A stretch of 64,000 bases of DNA from Pontibacter virosus. GTDB lineage: Bacteria > Bacteroidota > Bacteroidia > Cytophagales > Hymenobacteraceae. The notes below the pieces were generated by a model. The model was given only the letters and a program-made list of their open reading frames with translations. It was not told where the DNA came from and did not search any database. Position 1 is the stretch's first letter; every line of letters starts with the position of its first letter. The stretch spans positions 62,001 to 126,000 of the forward strand of contig NZ_QEKI01000005.1 of assembly GCF_003096355.1 (NCBI RefSeq). Direction: 5' to 3'. Positions 42,777-52,340 of the stretch are shown in pieces. The position numbers and the translations under genes are program-made.

Positions 42777-44036
42777 CTTCTCAGCCAGCAGCTCGTCCAT
42801 CGTTTTGTTAAAGTCCGCTAACCAGGCCTCGTAGTATTGGCCGGTGCCAGGACCCGAGAAACCGGTGTGGATCTTGCGCACTTTGCCCTGGCGGTCTATG
42901 AAGATAGTAGTAGGGAAGGAGAGAACGTGGTTGAGCGCTGGCAAAGCCTGAGCAGCAGCTTCCTTATCGGCCGGACCAGCATAAAGCAGATCGTACTCGA
43001 TATCAAAGCGATCCTTCATTTTGGTTAGACGTGGCACGGCTTGTTCGTAGCCTTTGGTGCGCTCAAAACCAAGGCCGATGATCTCAAGGCCACGGTCTTT
43101 GTTCTTGGCATAGTAGGGCGCCAGAAACTGGGTTTCATCCATACAGTTCGGGCACCAGGAGCCCAGCAGCTGCACCAGCACCACCTTGCCTTTGTATTTC
43201 TCATCCGACAGCGACACCTTTTTTCCTTCCAGGTTAGGGAATGTAAACTCCAGCGACTCGTAGCCTGGCTTCAGGAAAGTCAGTTCGTTGGCATTGGCCA
43301 GTTGAGCGTTTTCGTTGCGTTTGGCGGTCCAAGTTTCATAGTCGTAGAGGCCGGCAAAGTACTCGCCTTTAAGTGTGCTGTCCGCTGCTGGTGTGGCTGT
43401 GAACAGGTAGTCGTGGTTGCCGTCAAAAGTAGACAGTTTCAACTCGTTGCCTTCCACCTGTCCTTCCAGGTAGCGGTAATCGCCGGTCTGCGTGATGAAC
43501 GTGCCGGTTACGTGATTGTCCTTTTGCTCAAACACACCGATAGCCGGGTAGGTGTTGCCGTCCTTCTTGGTGAAATTCACTTCCCATTTACCTGTATAGT
43601 CAAAGGTGGCTGGAGCGGGATTTTCCTTGAAGCGGTTGGTCTTGCCATGCTCGGCTGTGAAGGGAACAGAGTAGGGCTTGGTCAGGTCGTTGCGGGTGAA
43701 GCGGCCAGCCATCTTGTCGCCCTCTACCTTGGCAATCAGGTCGGCGTCGAAAATGTGCAGTCGGATTCTGAGTGAGTCACCCTCCTGGTGAAACTCATCC
43801 ACCAAAATACGCTCATCAGCATTCACCAGGTATAGCACGGTGTTGCCGTTCTGTTCCTCGGCTTCCATGATAAATGGAATCTCCTGGCCTTGTGCCTGCA
43901 GCACAACGCGCCACGGCCCCGGTTTGATGGTGTTATCAGTAGATGTCATAGAGCCACAAGAAGTTAATAGCTGTGTGAGAGACAAAGCCAACAACAAAAT
44001 CAGCCTTGTCGGGGTATTAAAATAGGTGCGTATCAT
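42771..44036 (-). CDS. TlpA-like thioredoxin-fold lipoprotein
   Basis: 421 residues. A lipobox (LLTSCG, Cys about residue 27) predicts a membrane-anchored lipoprotein. Residues 35-250 form a beta-rich domain with no assigned function; 265-421 is a TlpA/thioredoxin domain with catalytic WCPNC (GSWCPNCMDETQF) and the cis-Pro in LSFPTTIFIDRQG. Likely a periplasmic disulfide reductase that acts in cytochrome maturation or thiol repair. Monocistronic, ended by the hairpin at 42695. Confidence 0.88.
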   Translation of the reverse strand: MIRTYFNTPTRLILLLALSLTQLLTSCGSMTSTDNTIKPGPWRVVLQAQGQEIPFIMEAEEQNGNTVLYLVNADERILVDEFHQEGDSLRIRLHIFDADLIAKVEGDKMAGRFTRNDLTKPYSVPFTAEHGKTNRFKENPAPATFDYTGKWEVNFTKKDGNTYPAIGVFEQKDNHVTGTFITQTGDYRYLEGQVEGNELKLSTFDGNHDYLFTATPAADSTLKGEYFAGLYDYETWTAKRNENAQLANANELTFLKPGYESLEFTFPNLEGKKVSLSDEKYKGKVVLVQLLGSWCPNCMDETQFLAPYYAKNKDRGLEIIGLGFERTKGYEQAVPRLTKMKDRFDIEYDLLYAGPADKEAAAQALPALNHVLSFPTTIFIDRQGKVRKIHTGFSGPGTGQYYEAWLADFNKTMDELLAEKI

Positions 44037-44128
44037 ACGGCAAAATTACGAGAAGGAATCGTTAAATACGAAACATGGGAGTGAATAGCACAGACAGCGG
44101 TGGAAATGTTATATTCATCGAGGCTAAT

Positions 44129-44161
44129 GTTGTGCTAAAACACGCATATTTCGTACATTTG
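44129..44161 (+). promoter_or_regulatory. Promoter of the aconitase gene
   Basis: GTTG at 44129-44132, a 21-bp spacer and TACATTTG at 44154-44161, an exact TAnnTTTG match, leaving a leader of about 40 nt. Confidence 0.65.
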
Positions 44162-44206
44162 TAAACTTCACAACGAAGCATTAAAAATAATAACAATAGC
44201 AAAACT

Positions 44207-46486
44207 ATGGCATTTGATTTAGGAATGATCAAGGCAGTATATGCCGGGATGGCCGAGCGAGTGAATGCTGCCCGTAACGCAGTAGGCAGACCGCTTACCC
44301 TGACAGAGAAAATCTTGTACGCGCACCTCTACGATGGCAACGCGACACAGTCTTTTGAGCGCGGCAAGACCTATGTGGACTTTGCTCCGGACAGGGTAGC
44401 TATGCAGGACGCAACGGCACAGATGGCCTTGCTTCAGTTCATGCAGGCTGGAAAGCCTCAGGTAGCCGTGCCTTCTACCGTACATTGCGACCACCTCATT
44501 CAGGCCCGTGTGGGTGCTGACCAGGACTTGCAGGACGCTTACAGCGAAAACAAAGAGGTATATGATTTCCTTGCCTCCGTATCAAACAAATATGGCATCG
44601 GCTTCTGGAAGCCAGGTGCGGGCATCATCCACCAGGTGGTGCTGGAAAACTACGCCTTCCCAGGCGGTATGATGATCGGTACGGACTCCCACACACCAAA
44701 CGCTGGTGGTCTGGGTATGGTAGCGATCGGCGTTGGTGGTGCTGATGCCGTAGACGTAATGGCCGGTATGGCCTGGGAGCTGAAGTTCCCGAAAGTGATC
44801 GGTGTAAAACTGACCGGCAAAATGAGTGGCTGGACTTCACCAAAAGACGTGATCCTGAAAGTGGCTGGTATCCTGACCGTAAAAGGTGGTACAGGCGCGA
44901 TCGTGGAGTACTTCGGCGAAGGTGCTGAGTCTATGTCTTGCACGGGTAAAGGCACGATCTGTAACATGGGTGCTGAAATCGGTGCAACCACTTCGGTGTT
45001 CTCTTACGACGACAGCATGCGTGCCTACCTGCGCGCCACCAACCGCGACGAAGTGGTGGAAATGGCCGACGAGGTAGCAGCATACCTGCGCGCCGACGAC
45101 GAGGTATACGCTGACCCAGCTGCTTTCTACGATCAATTGATCGAGATCGACCTGTCTACGCTGGAGCCACACGTAAACGGCCCGTTCACGCCGGATGCTG
45201 CCTGGCCAATTTCTCAGTTCGCCGCTGTTGTAAAAGAGCATAACTGGCCAGCTAAACTGGAAGTAGGTCTGATTGGTTCTTGTACAAACTCTTCTTATGA
45301 AGACCTTACCCGTTCGGCTTCTATCGCTGAGCAGGCTATATCCAAGAAACTGGTTGCACAGGCGGAGTTCACCATCACGCCAGGTTCTGAACTCGTGCGC
45401 TTCACCACAGCTCGTGACGGCTTGTTGGATACCTTCGCTCAGATGGGCGGCGTGGTACTGGCAAACGCCTGCGGACCGTGCATCGGACAGTGGGCGCGTC
45501 ACACAGACGACCCTACCCGCAAAAACTCTATCATCACATCATTCAACCGGAACTTTGCCAAGCGTAACGACGGTAACCCGAACACGCACGCGTTCGTGGC
45601 TTCGCCAGAAATCGTAACGGCTTTCGCCATTGCCGGTGACCTGACTTTCAACCCACTGGTTGACAAACTGATCAACTCGGATGGTGAAGAAGTAATGCTC
45701 GATGAGCCAAGAGGTATAGAGCTTCCACCACAAGGCTTTGCCGTAGAAGACGCAGGCTACGTAGCCCCAGCGGAAGACGGCAGCAGCGTAGAGGTTGTGG
45801 TGGATCCGAAGTCTGACCGTCTGCAGTTGCTGGAAGGCTTTAAGCCATGGGAAGGCACCGACCTGAAAGGTATGAAGCTTTTGATCAAAGCACAGGGCAA
45901 GTGTACGACTGACCACATTTCCATGGCTGGTCCGTGGTTGAAGTACCGTGGTCACCTGGATAACATTTCCAACAACATGCTGATTGGTGCTATCAACGCC
46001 TTCAATGGCGAAGCCAACAAGGTATACAACGATATGACGCGTGGCTATGACACCGTGCCTGCAACTGCCCGCACTTATAAAGCTGCCAGTGTCGGTACTG
46101 TGGTAGTAGGTGACGAGAACTATGGTGAGGGTTCATCTCGTGAGCACGCTGCCATGGAGCCGCGCTTCCTGGGTGTTCGTGCCGTTATCGTGAAGTCATT
46201 CGCACGTATCCACGAAACTAACCTGAAGAAGCAAGGTATGCTGGCGCTTACATTTGCCAACAAGGCCGATTATGACCTGATTGAAGAAAAAGACACCATC
46301 GATATCCTGGGTCTTGAAAACTTCACGCCGGGCCAGCCGCTGAAAGTAGTGCTTACGCACAAAGACGGTTCGCAGGATGCTTTCATGGTAAACCATACCT
46401 ACAACGAAGGTCAGATCGAGTGGTTCAAGGCTGGTTCAGCACTTAACCTGATCCGTTTGCAGAGCAAGCAGTCTACTAACGCTTAA
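44207..46486 (+). CDS. acn: Aconitate hydratase (mitochondrial-type)
   Basis: 759 residues. 4Fe-4S ligands lie in [12 protein letters not shown] and [11 protein letters not shown]; substrate-binding [26 protein letters not shown] and [19 protein letters not shown] are typical of the mitochondrial aconitase branch rather than AcnA/AcnB of E. coli. It isomerises citrate to isocitrate in the TCA cycle. It has its own promoter and terminator. Confidence 0.96.
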   Translation: MAFDLGMIKAVYAGMAERVNAARNAVGRPLTLTEKILYAHLYDGNATQSFERGKTYVDFAPDRVAMQDATAQMALLQFMQAGKPQVAVPSTVHCDHLIQARVGADQDLQDAYSENKEVYDFLASVSNKYGIGFWKPGAGIIHQVVLENYAFPGGMMIGTDSHTPNAGGLGMVAIGVGGADAVDVMAGMAWELKFPKVIGVKLTGKMSGWTSPKDVILKVAGILTVKGGTGAIVEYFGEGAESMSCTGKGTICNMGAEIGATTSVFSYDDSMRAYLRATNRDEVVEMADEVAAYLRADDEVYADPAAFYDQLIEIDLSTLEPHVNGPFTPDAAWPISQFAAVVKEHNWPAKLEVGLIGSCTNSSYEDLTRSASIAEQAISKKLVAQAEFTITPGSELVRFTTARDGLLDTFAQMGGVVLANACGPCIGQWARHTDDPTRKNSIITSFNRNFAKRNDGNPNTHAFVASPEIVTAFAIAGDLTFNPLVDKLINSDGEEVMLDEPRGIELPPQGFAVEDAGYVAPAEDGSSVEVVVDPKSDRLQLLEGFKPWEGTDLKGMKLLIKAQGKCTTDHISMAGPWLKYRGHLDNISNNMLIGAINAFNGEANKVYNDMTRGYDTVPATARTYKAASVGTVVVGDENYGEGSSREHAAMEPRFLGVRAVIVKSFARIHETNLKKQGMLALTFANKADYDLIEEKDTIDILGLENFTPGQPLKVVLTHKDGSQDAFMVNHTYNEGQIEWFKAGSALNLIRLQSKQSTNA

Positions 46487-46510
46487 TTAGTATAAGCTGC
46501 CAATTAATAG

Positions 46511-46543
46511 AAACGCCCCACTCGAAAGAGTGGGGCGTTTTTG
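46511..46543 (+). terminator. Terminator after aconitase
   Basis: AAACGCCCCACTC / GAAA / GAGTGGGGCGTTT: a perfect 13-bp stem with a GNRA tetraloop and a T tail. Confidence 0.92.
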
Positions 46544-46594
46544 TTTGAATGCAGATTTACTTTTGTCAGGGTATAGCTCGCGTGAATTTTCCGA

Positions 46595-49500
46595 CTATGG
46601 CCTGATGATCAGCAGGCGGCTCGTATTGGTATTGTCTTCGTAGGTAAGCTGCACAATGTAAAGCCCTTCTGCCAGGCCGCTCAGGTCAAAGATAGCCTTG
46701 TGCGGCAAGCGGCTGCTTAGCTTCGGACTAACCCGTCGGCCCATGGCGTCTGTCATAAACAGGGTCAGTGCGGCATCAGCCGCTGGCATGGCAACGTGTA
46801 GTTCATACACAGCCGGATTCGGGTATACCTGAAACTGTTGAGGAGCGTCCAGTGGCGGAATTACCGTTCCGCTTTGCTTTATTTCTATCCGCTGCGTGAC
46901 GGTGTCTTCATTACAGTTGTAGGCATTCGACACAATTAGGGACACATTGTAAGTGCCAGGCAGCTCATAGGTATAGCTGGGGTGCTGTTCCGTGGAAGTG
47001 GCGCCATTGCCGAAATCCCATTGCCAGCTGTTGCCGTGCTCGCTTTCATTGCGGAAGTCAACGCTCTTGTTGGGCTCCAATGCTTCCTTCTGCTGCACAA
47101 TGCTGAAACCGGCTACTGGAGAGTTGGCCACTTCGATCCGGAAGGGTACCAGTGGACTGTCGAATAACGAGTCGGCATTGCAAACGTACAGGACGGTGCT
47201 TGTGTCGAGTGCGGCGAGCTTGAAGTTGTTGCCAGTACCCAAGAGCTTTGTTTTGGCCTCGTCAGCGTAAAACTTAAAACGCACTCCACCTTGTGGGGCC
47301 AGACTCACCGAGGACCCAACACAGACGGTGTCATTGATGGCCAAAGGGGCGGGGCCGGCTTTCATGACCTGATATTTAGTGAGGGCAGCCCTGGCGTTCT
47401 GTCTGAGCTGTTCCAGGTCGTCACCGGCTACAATGGCAAACGAAACCATCTGGCTCTGACCCGGTGCTAGTCTGCTGGCCGTAGTGCCGACAACATGGGC
47501 CACATCATTGCCATAGCCGCTGCCCCATGCCTTTGTTCTGGCCACGCCACCCGACAGCGCCCTGTATTTCTCCTGCGTGCTAAAGCCGTCCGCAATCGCA
47601 AAAGTAGAGGAGCCTCCAGACAGGTTATCGATCGCGTAATAGGAAGGAGGGGTAACGGAAAGCAGACTGATACCGGCATAAGGCGAGGCCTGTCCCATGT
47701 TATACACATAGCCCATTTGCAGCGTTTCGTCCCAGTCGGCCACATTGAGGTAGGCGTCTGTTATATTCCAGTCGGCGAACAGCCCGGCATGCAGGGTTTC
47801 GATCGTATCGGGGGTGACATTGCGGATGCGGTACTCTAAAATGACATAGTCTGCGTCGGACGAATCGCTCCAGGCCATACCTTTGTAACTCACCTGCACA
47901 CCTGCCTGGGCAGGGGCCGGGAATTTGTCGCGCATCACGCCACTGATCTCCTGGTCTGCCTCGCCTGTGTTGTGCCGCAGCCGGGCGGCGTTAACGGCTA
48001 CAAAGTCATTGTCCGTTTGCCAACTCGCGTTACGCACGTTATCCGACACACGGTCTGGGGCGGTGGCAACTAATAATCCACCTTCAAAAACCAGGGAAGT
48101 GCTGCCCTTGTATGTAATGCCGATGCCCTGGCCGAAATTATAGCCATTGTACCCGAGGTTGCCTTTGCTGTTCAGGGTGATGTGCAGGTTATTAGCCGTC
48201 AGGGTCAGGTAATCAGGATTAACAGGTAGCTGGAAGTATTGAAAGTCCTCATAAGCCCCATCTGTAAATCCGACCCTGAAAGTTGCCTGGGCATTGTGGG
48301 GCGCATCAGGGAGCACCACAAACCGAAACGGCTTGCTGTGATTATTGCTTGACGCCAGCGTGCCCATGGCACCGATGTTGAGTTCGTTGTCATCCAGGAC
48401 CTTGATAAAAGGGGAGGTTGAGGTGAGAGTTAATTTCAGAGCAGTAGTAGGGTCGAGGTAGTTCATCACACTGAGGTGGATAAGCAGCGTATCGCCGATC
48501 TGGGCCACTTTGTTGTCAACGACACTGAAAGAAGTACAGCGCACTGATTTGGCCTGGGTATCCCGAAGTGCTCTCTTCACGTTGAGGCGGCCTCTGCCAA
48601 GTAGTTCGTTGTAAGGTGCATTACCAGACAGGTGATAGATATTATCTGAGGTAGCTCTCAGCCTCTCTATTACCTGAACAGCGTTTAGGTGAGGCAAATG
48701 AGAACGCACCAGAGCAGCAGCACCTGCTACTTGAGGAGAAGCATAAGATGTGCCATATCCTCTGCTATAAGCATCATCTCTTGAGACAGCAGTAGTATAA
48801 ATACCAGAACTGGGAGCAGTTACATCCACCTTGTAATTCCAGGTTTGGCCACTGGTTTTTACATCGTTGTTGGTCCCTCCTACCGAGAGTACATTCTCAT
48901 AAGCGGCAGGATAAATATTAACTTTTGCGTTGGTATTACCGCATGCAGCTACAATGACCACATCTCGATCAAGGGCAGCATAATTGATGATGTCCTGTTC
49001 AAACTTAGAGGATCCTTCACCACCCCATGACAGGTTAATGATACTACAACCCTTGTCAGCAGCGTATACAATGGCTTCGTACCCGCCGAAGCTGCCATAA
49101 TCAGTAGAAGGGAAAACCTTGACTGGCAAAAATTTGGTGTTAAAACCTACTCCTGCAATGCCTACTCCATTGTCGGCATGACCGATCGCTGCCCCGGCTA
49201 CACCCACCCCATGCCCACGGTAAGGGCTGTCATCATCTGGGTTATTATCTCGGTCTGCAAAATCCCACCCGAAGAAATTATCAATAAGTCCGTCTCCGTC
49301 ATTATCAATACCGTCAATAGGATCGTCGTAATTATATTTAATTTTTTGTCGAATGTCCTCGTGCGTAAGCCTGAATCCTGTGTCTAGAATACCTATTATG
49401 ATGTTGGTGTCCCCTTTTTGCACAGCCCAACCGCCGTAAGCCTGTATGTTTCTCAGGTAAGCCTGCGAGGTTTTAGTGGAGTCGGAGGCGGGGTCGTTGG

Positions 49501-49915
49501 GTTGGTAAAGGGGCACCCGTTCGTAGAGCGGCTCTACATACTCCACCATGCCGGTTGCCAGCAGGGCTTGTTGCACAGCTTCCAGGTTGTGCGAAGGGTC
49601 GTATTTCAGCTCGTAGATAAGCGAGAGGTCCACACGGGCTTTCCGGGCGAAAGGAGCGGGGGCTTTACCCGGGAACTTCTGCTCTACTGATTTGGCTCCT
49701 ACCTTTTGCAAGGCTTTTTGCATGGGGTTTCCGTTGGCCATGCGCAGCTGGTTGCCGGACTGTGGCTTGAGCTTGTAGACAACGGTATGTGGTTTAGTCG
49801 TTGTTCCTATACCTGATGGTGCGGGTAGATGCTGCGCAGCCAACAGGACCGAACTCAGGACTATACACAGAAAAGAAAGTATGCAGTGGTAAACCACTGG
49901 CCCTGGGGTAAACAT
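46595..49915 (-). CDS. Secreted subtilisin-like serine protease (S8) with PKD and type IX sorting domains
   Basis: 1106 residues: signal peptide, inhibitor-like propeptide (about 40-135), S8 catalytic domain with D178 (ILDTGF), H235 (RGHGVGVAG), oxyanion N327 and S390 (GTSYASPQVAG), a calcium-loop-like insert DGIDNDGDGLIDN between D and H, a beta-sandwich middle region, a PKD domain (about 960-1015, WQWDFGNGATSTEQHPSYTY) and a type-A type IX secretion C-terminal domain (QVYPNPAVYELHV to SRLLIIRP). It is exported across the outer membrane to degrade protein outside the cell. Monocistronic. Confidence 0.94.
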   Translation of the reverse strand: MFTPGPVVYHCILSFLCIVLSSVLLAAQHLPAPSGIGTTTKPHTVVYKLKPQSGNQLRMANGNPMQKALQKVGAKSVEQKFPGKAPAPFARKARVDLSLIYELKYDPSHNLEAVQQALLATGMVEYVEPLYERVPLYQPNDPASDSTKTSQAYLRNIQAYGGWAVQKGDTNIIIGILDTGFRLTHEDIRQKIKYNYDDPIDGIDNDGDGLIDNFFGWDFADRDNNPDDDSPYRGHGVGVAGAAIGHADNGVGIAGVGFNTKFLPVKVFPSTDYGSFGGYEAIVYAADKGCSIINLSWGGEGSSKFEQDIINYAALDRDVVIVAACGNTNAKVNIYPAAYENVLSVGGTNNDVKTSGQTWNYKVDVTAPSSGIYTTAVSRDDAYSRGYGTSYASPQVAGAAALVRSHLPHLNAVQVIERLRATSDNIYHLSGNAPYNELLGRGRLNVKRALRDTQAKSVRCTSFSVVDNKVAQIGDTLLIHLSVMNYLDPTTALKLTLTSTSPFIKVLDDNELNIGAMGTLASSNNHSKPFRFVVLPDAPHNAQATFRVGFTDGAYEDFQYFQLPVNPDYLTLTANNLHITLNSKGNLGYNGYNFGQGIGITYKGSTSLVFEGGLLVATAPDRVSDNVRNASWQTDNDFVAVNAARLRHNTGEADQEISGVMRDKFPAPAQAGVQVSYKGMAWSDSSDADYVILEYRIRNVTPDTIETLHAGLFADWNITDAYLNVADWDETLQMGYVYNMGQASPYAGISLLSVTPPSYYAIDNLSGGSSTFAIADGFSTQEKYRALSGGVARTKAWGSGYGNDVAHVVGTTASRLAPGQSQMVSFAIVAGDDLEQLRQNARAALTKYQVMKAGPAPLAINDTVCVGSSVSLAPQGGVRFKFYADEAKTKLLGTGNNFKLAALDTSTVLYVCNADSLFDSPLVPFRIEVANSPVAGFSIVQQKEALEPNKSVDFRNESEHGNSWQWDFGNGATSTEQHPSYTYELPGTYNVSLIVSNAYNCNEDTVTQRIEIKQSGTVIPPLDAPQQFQVYPNPAVYELHVAMPAADAALTLFMTDAMGRRVSPKLSSRLPHKAIFDLSGLAEGLYIVQLTYEDNTNTSRLLIIRP

Positions 49916-50090
49916 TTAAATCATATTAAACTATTAGGTGGATACAACCTCACGTAAGCAGAAAGAGGTATAGAGTAAAGTGCATACAGCACGGCGAAAT
50001 TTAAAGATGCTTCCCGTGCTTAATAAAAAAATACGTAACTTTCCAACAATTGATTCTAATATATGTGTTTAATTATATAAAATAAATACT

Positions 50091-51764
50091 ATGACCTCGG
50101 ATTTGAAAAATAAACATCTTCCCATTCTAGAAAACGCTGTGAAGGCCTTGCACGAGCGTCGTTTTTTTGCCCAATATCCCGAAAACCCAATGCCTGACAT
50201 TTATGGCGAAACTGCTGATAAAGAAGGGCGTGAGAAGTATAAGCAGCATCTTAACAACAAGTTCACAGAATTAGTGCATGATAGCGCTGAAAATTGGGCA
50301 GGTCAGGAAGAATCTCCTTACGAGCAGCGGCCACTAGGTATAAAGTACCCTTATTTTAGTGCAGAAACGCTGGTGGAGCGTGCTGATGAGGCTTTCCATC
50401 AGTGGCGCAAGGTGAAACCAGTTGACCGCGCTGCCATTCTGGTAGAGTCGTTGGAGCGCATGAAAACCAGGTTCTTCGAGATTGCCTACGCTACAATGCA
50501 CACCACAGGCCAGGCCTATATGATGTCGTTCCAGGCGTCGGGCCCGCATGCGGCCGACCGGGCGCTGGAGGCGATCGCGGCAGGTTACGAAGAGCAGACC
50601 CGCTTTCCGGAGCACATGGAGTGGGAGAAGCCAATGGGCAAGTATAACCTCAAACTGAACAAGAGCTGGCGTGCCGTGCCGAAAGGTATAGGCCTGGTGA
50701 TCGGCTGCTCTACCTTCCCGACCTGGAACACGGTGCCGGGCATGTATGCAAGCCTTGTTACCGGCAACCCGGTTATCGTGAAGCCGCACCCGAAAGCGGT
50801 GTTGCCAATCGCCATTGTAGTGGCAGAGGTGCAGAAGGTGCTGGTGGAAAACGGCCTGAGCCCCTACATCTGCCAGTTGGGTGTAGACGCGGACGATCGC
50901 CTCATCACCAAAGAACTGGCCGAGAACCCGAAGGTAAAACTGATCGACTACACAGGCGGCACAGAGTTCGGTAACTATGTGGAAAGCCTGCCAGGCAAAG
51001 TGACTTTCACAGAGAAAACGGGTGTGAACTCGATCATCCTGGATTCGGTGCAGGACATCGACAAAGTAGCCCAGAACCTGGCATTCTCGCTTAGCCTGTA
51101 CTCCGGACAAATGTGTACGGCTCCCCAGAACTTCTTCGTGCCTGAAACCGGTGTGAAGGTTGGCGAAGAGATGCTTCCGTATGATGAGGTAGTGAAGAAA
51201 CTGACCGATGCCGTAACAGGCCTGGTAAACAACCCGAAAGCCGGACCGCACATACTAGGGGCTATCCAGAACCCAGCCACAGCGGAGCGTGTGAAAGAAG
51301 CAGCCAGCGTAAAAGGCAGAGAAGTGCTGAGCACCTGCGACATCAGCAACCCGATGTTCGAAAATGCCCGCACCTGCTCCCCGGTGATTTACGAAGTGGA
51401 CGCAACGGAGAAAGAGAGCTTCAGCCGCGAACTGTTTGGCCCGATCGCCCTTGTTATCAAAACTAAGGACACAGACCAGTCAATCGAACTGGCAAAAGAG
51501 ATGGCTATGAACTACGGCGCCATCTCCTGCGGTGCCTATACCACGGATGAAGAGACTAAAGAGAAGATTATGGATGAGATGAGCCTGGCGGGCACTCCGG
51601 TGAGCTTTAATCTGACGGGCGGCATTTATGTGAACCAGAATGCAGCTTTCTCTGATTTCCACGTGACGGGCGGTAACCCTGCCGGTAACGCCTCGTTCAC
51701 AAACCCCGAGTATGTGATCAAGCGCTTTACCTGGGTAGGCTTCCGTGAGCCTGTGGCAGGCTAG
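50091..51764 (+). CDS. paaN: PaaN-type aldehyde dehydrogenase of phenylacetate degradation
   Basis: 557 residues of the aldehyde dehydrogenase superfamily. The nucleophile Cys lies in LYSGQMCTAPQNFF, the cofactor-binding region in GCSTFPTWNTVPGMYASLVTGNPVIVKPHPK, and GGTEFGNYVESLPGK follows. The N-terminal 100 residues and overall length match the stand-alone PaaN family, which oxidises the semialdehyde formed on opening of the oxepin ring. It is about 50 kb from paaA. A relaxed identification as another aldehyde dehydrogenase is possible but the fit is good. Confidence 0.88.
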   Translation: MTSDLKNKHLPILENAVKALHERRFFAQYPENPMPDIYGETADKEGREKYKQHLNNKFTELVHDSAENWAGQEESPYEQRPLGIKYPYFSAETLVERADEAFHQWRKVKPVDRAAILVESLERMKTRFFEIAYATMHTTGQAYMMSFQASGPHAADRALEAIAAGYEEQTRFPEHMEWEKPMGKYNLKLNKSWRAVPKGIGLVIGCSTFPTWNTVPGMYASLVTGNPVIVKPHPKAVLPIAIVVAEVQKVLVENGLSPYICQLGVDADDRLITKELAENPKVKLIDYTGGTEFGNYVESLPGKVTFTEKTGVNSIILDSVQDIDKVAQNLAFSLSLYSGQMCTAPQNFFVPETGVKVGEEMLPYDEVVKKLTDAVTGLVNNPKAGPHILGAIQNPATAERVKEAASVKGREVLSTCDISNPMFENARTCSPVIYEVDATEKESFSRELFGPIALVIKTKDTDQSIELAKEMAMNYGAISCGAYTTDEETKEKIMDEMSLAGTPVSFNLTGGIYVNQNAAFSDFHVTGGNPAGNASFTNPEYVIKRFTWVGFREPVAG

Positions 51765-51784
51765 TCAGCAGATGGAATAGAAAC

Positions 51785-51823
51785 AGAAAGCCCCGGTGCT
51801 ATACCTAGCGCCGGGGCTTTCTG
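51785..51823. terminator. Bidirectional terminator between paaN and the coiled-coil gene
   Basis: AGAAAGCCCCGGTGCT / ataccT / AGCGCCGGGGCTTTCT: a stem of about 16 bp with one mismatch, flanked by A and T runs on either side, serving two convergent genes. Confidence 0.88.
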
Positions 51824-51824
51824 T

Positions 51825-52121
51825 TTATTTGAACAGGTTGTCCATGTCCTTTTTCAGGTTGTCGAGGCCGTCCTTCAGGCCCTGCCACTTGCTTTGGCTG
51901 TCTTCCTGGTCGCCTAGTTTGTTGGCGATCAGTTCGCGTTTGGCCTCCAGCGCGGCAACATGCTCGTGGTAGGTATGGTTTGAGTCCGCGGCGGTGGCGT
52001 TTGCGCGTGCCTTCAGGGTTTTTATTTTGCTGTCAAGCTCTTCCAGGCTTTTCTCTATTTCCGCGCGAGTGAGGTTATTGGGTGCACGCATGTGTTCGGG
52101 TTTCAGGTTGTAAGTATCCAT
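51825..52121 (-). CDS. Small coiled-coil protein of unknown function
   Basis: 98 residues, no membrane segment, mostly helical with heptads from about 18 to 98 (IEKSLEELDSKIKTLKARA, EAKRELIANKL, LKDGLDNLKKDMDNLF). It resembles stress-associated sll1863-like coiled-coil proteins of similar size. No function can be assigned. Monocistronic. Confidence 0.7.
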   Translation of the reverse strand: MDTYNLKPEHMRAPNNLTRAEIEKSLEELDSKIKTLKARANATAADSNHTYHEHVAALEAKRELIANKLGDQEDSQSKWQGLKDGLDNLKKDMDNLFK

Positions 52122-52251
52122 ATCTTTGGTTCTGTTTCAATGTTGAGCGATACCGCTTGCTATTGGCAGGCATCACTCTAAATACTCAAAAAGGGCTGAA
52201 AAGGATGTATGTATGCAGGTGTTGACTGGCTATCGATGATTTTTGTCACTT

Positions 52252-52270
52252 ATTTAGAAGATATCTAAAT
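52252..52270. promoter_or_regulatory. Upstream operator ATTTAGA-N5-TCTAAAT
   Basis: A perfect 7-bp inverted repeat with a 5-bp centre, just upstream of the -33 element of the siderophore receptor promoter. A second, shorter copy lies downstream at 52316-52330. The layout recalls DtxR/IdeR-type iron boxes (TTAGG...CCTAA). Confidence 0.55.
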
Positions 52271-52275
52271 TACTC

Positions 52276-52306
52276 TTTTCTGTTATGGATATGGTGCTTA
52301 CTTTTG
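52276..52306 (+). promoter_or_regulatory. Promoter of the siderophore receptor gene
   Basis: TTTT at 52276-52279, a 19-bp spacer and TACTTTTG at 52299-52306, a full TAnnTTTG match, flanked on both sides by the two inverted-repeat operators. Confidence 0.65.
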
Positions 52307-52315
52307 CATCACTTT

Positions 52316-52330
52316 TTAGAATTGATCTAA
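52316..52330. promoter_or_regulatory. Downstream operator TTAGA-N5-TCTAA
   Basis: Same half-sites and 5-bp spacing as 52252-52270, placed at or just after the expected transcription start and ten bases before the ATG. Paired operators around a promoter suggest tight repression. Confidence 0.55.
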
Positions 52331-52340
52331 TTAAAGATAC

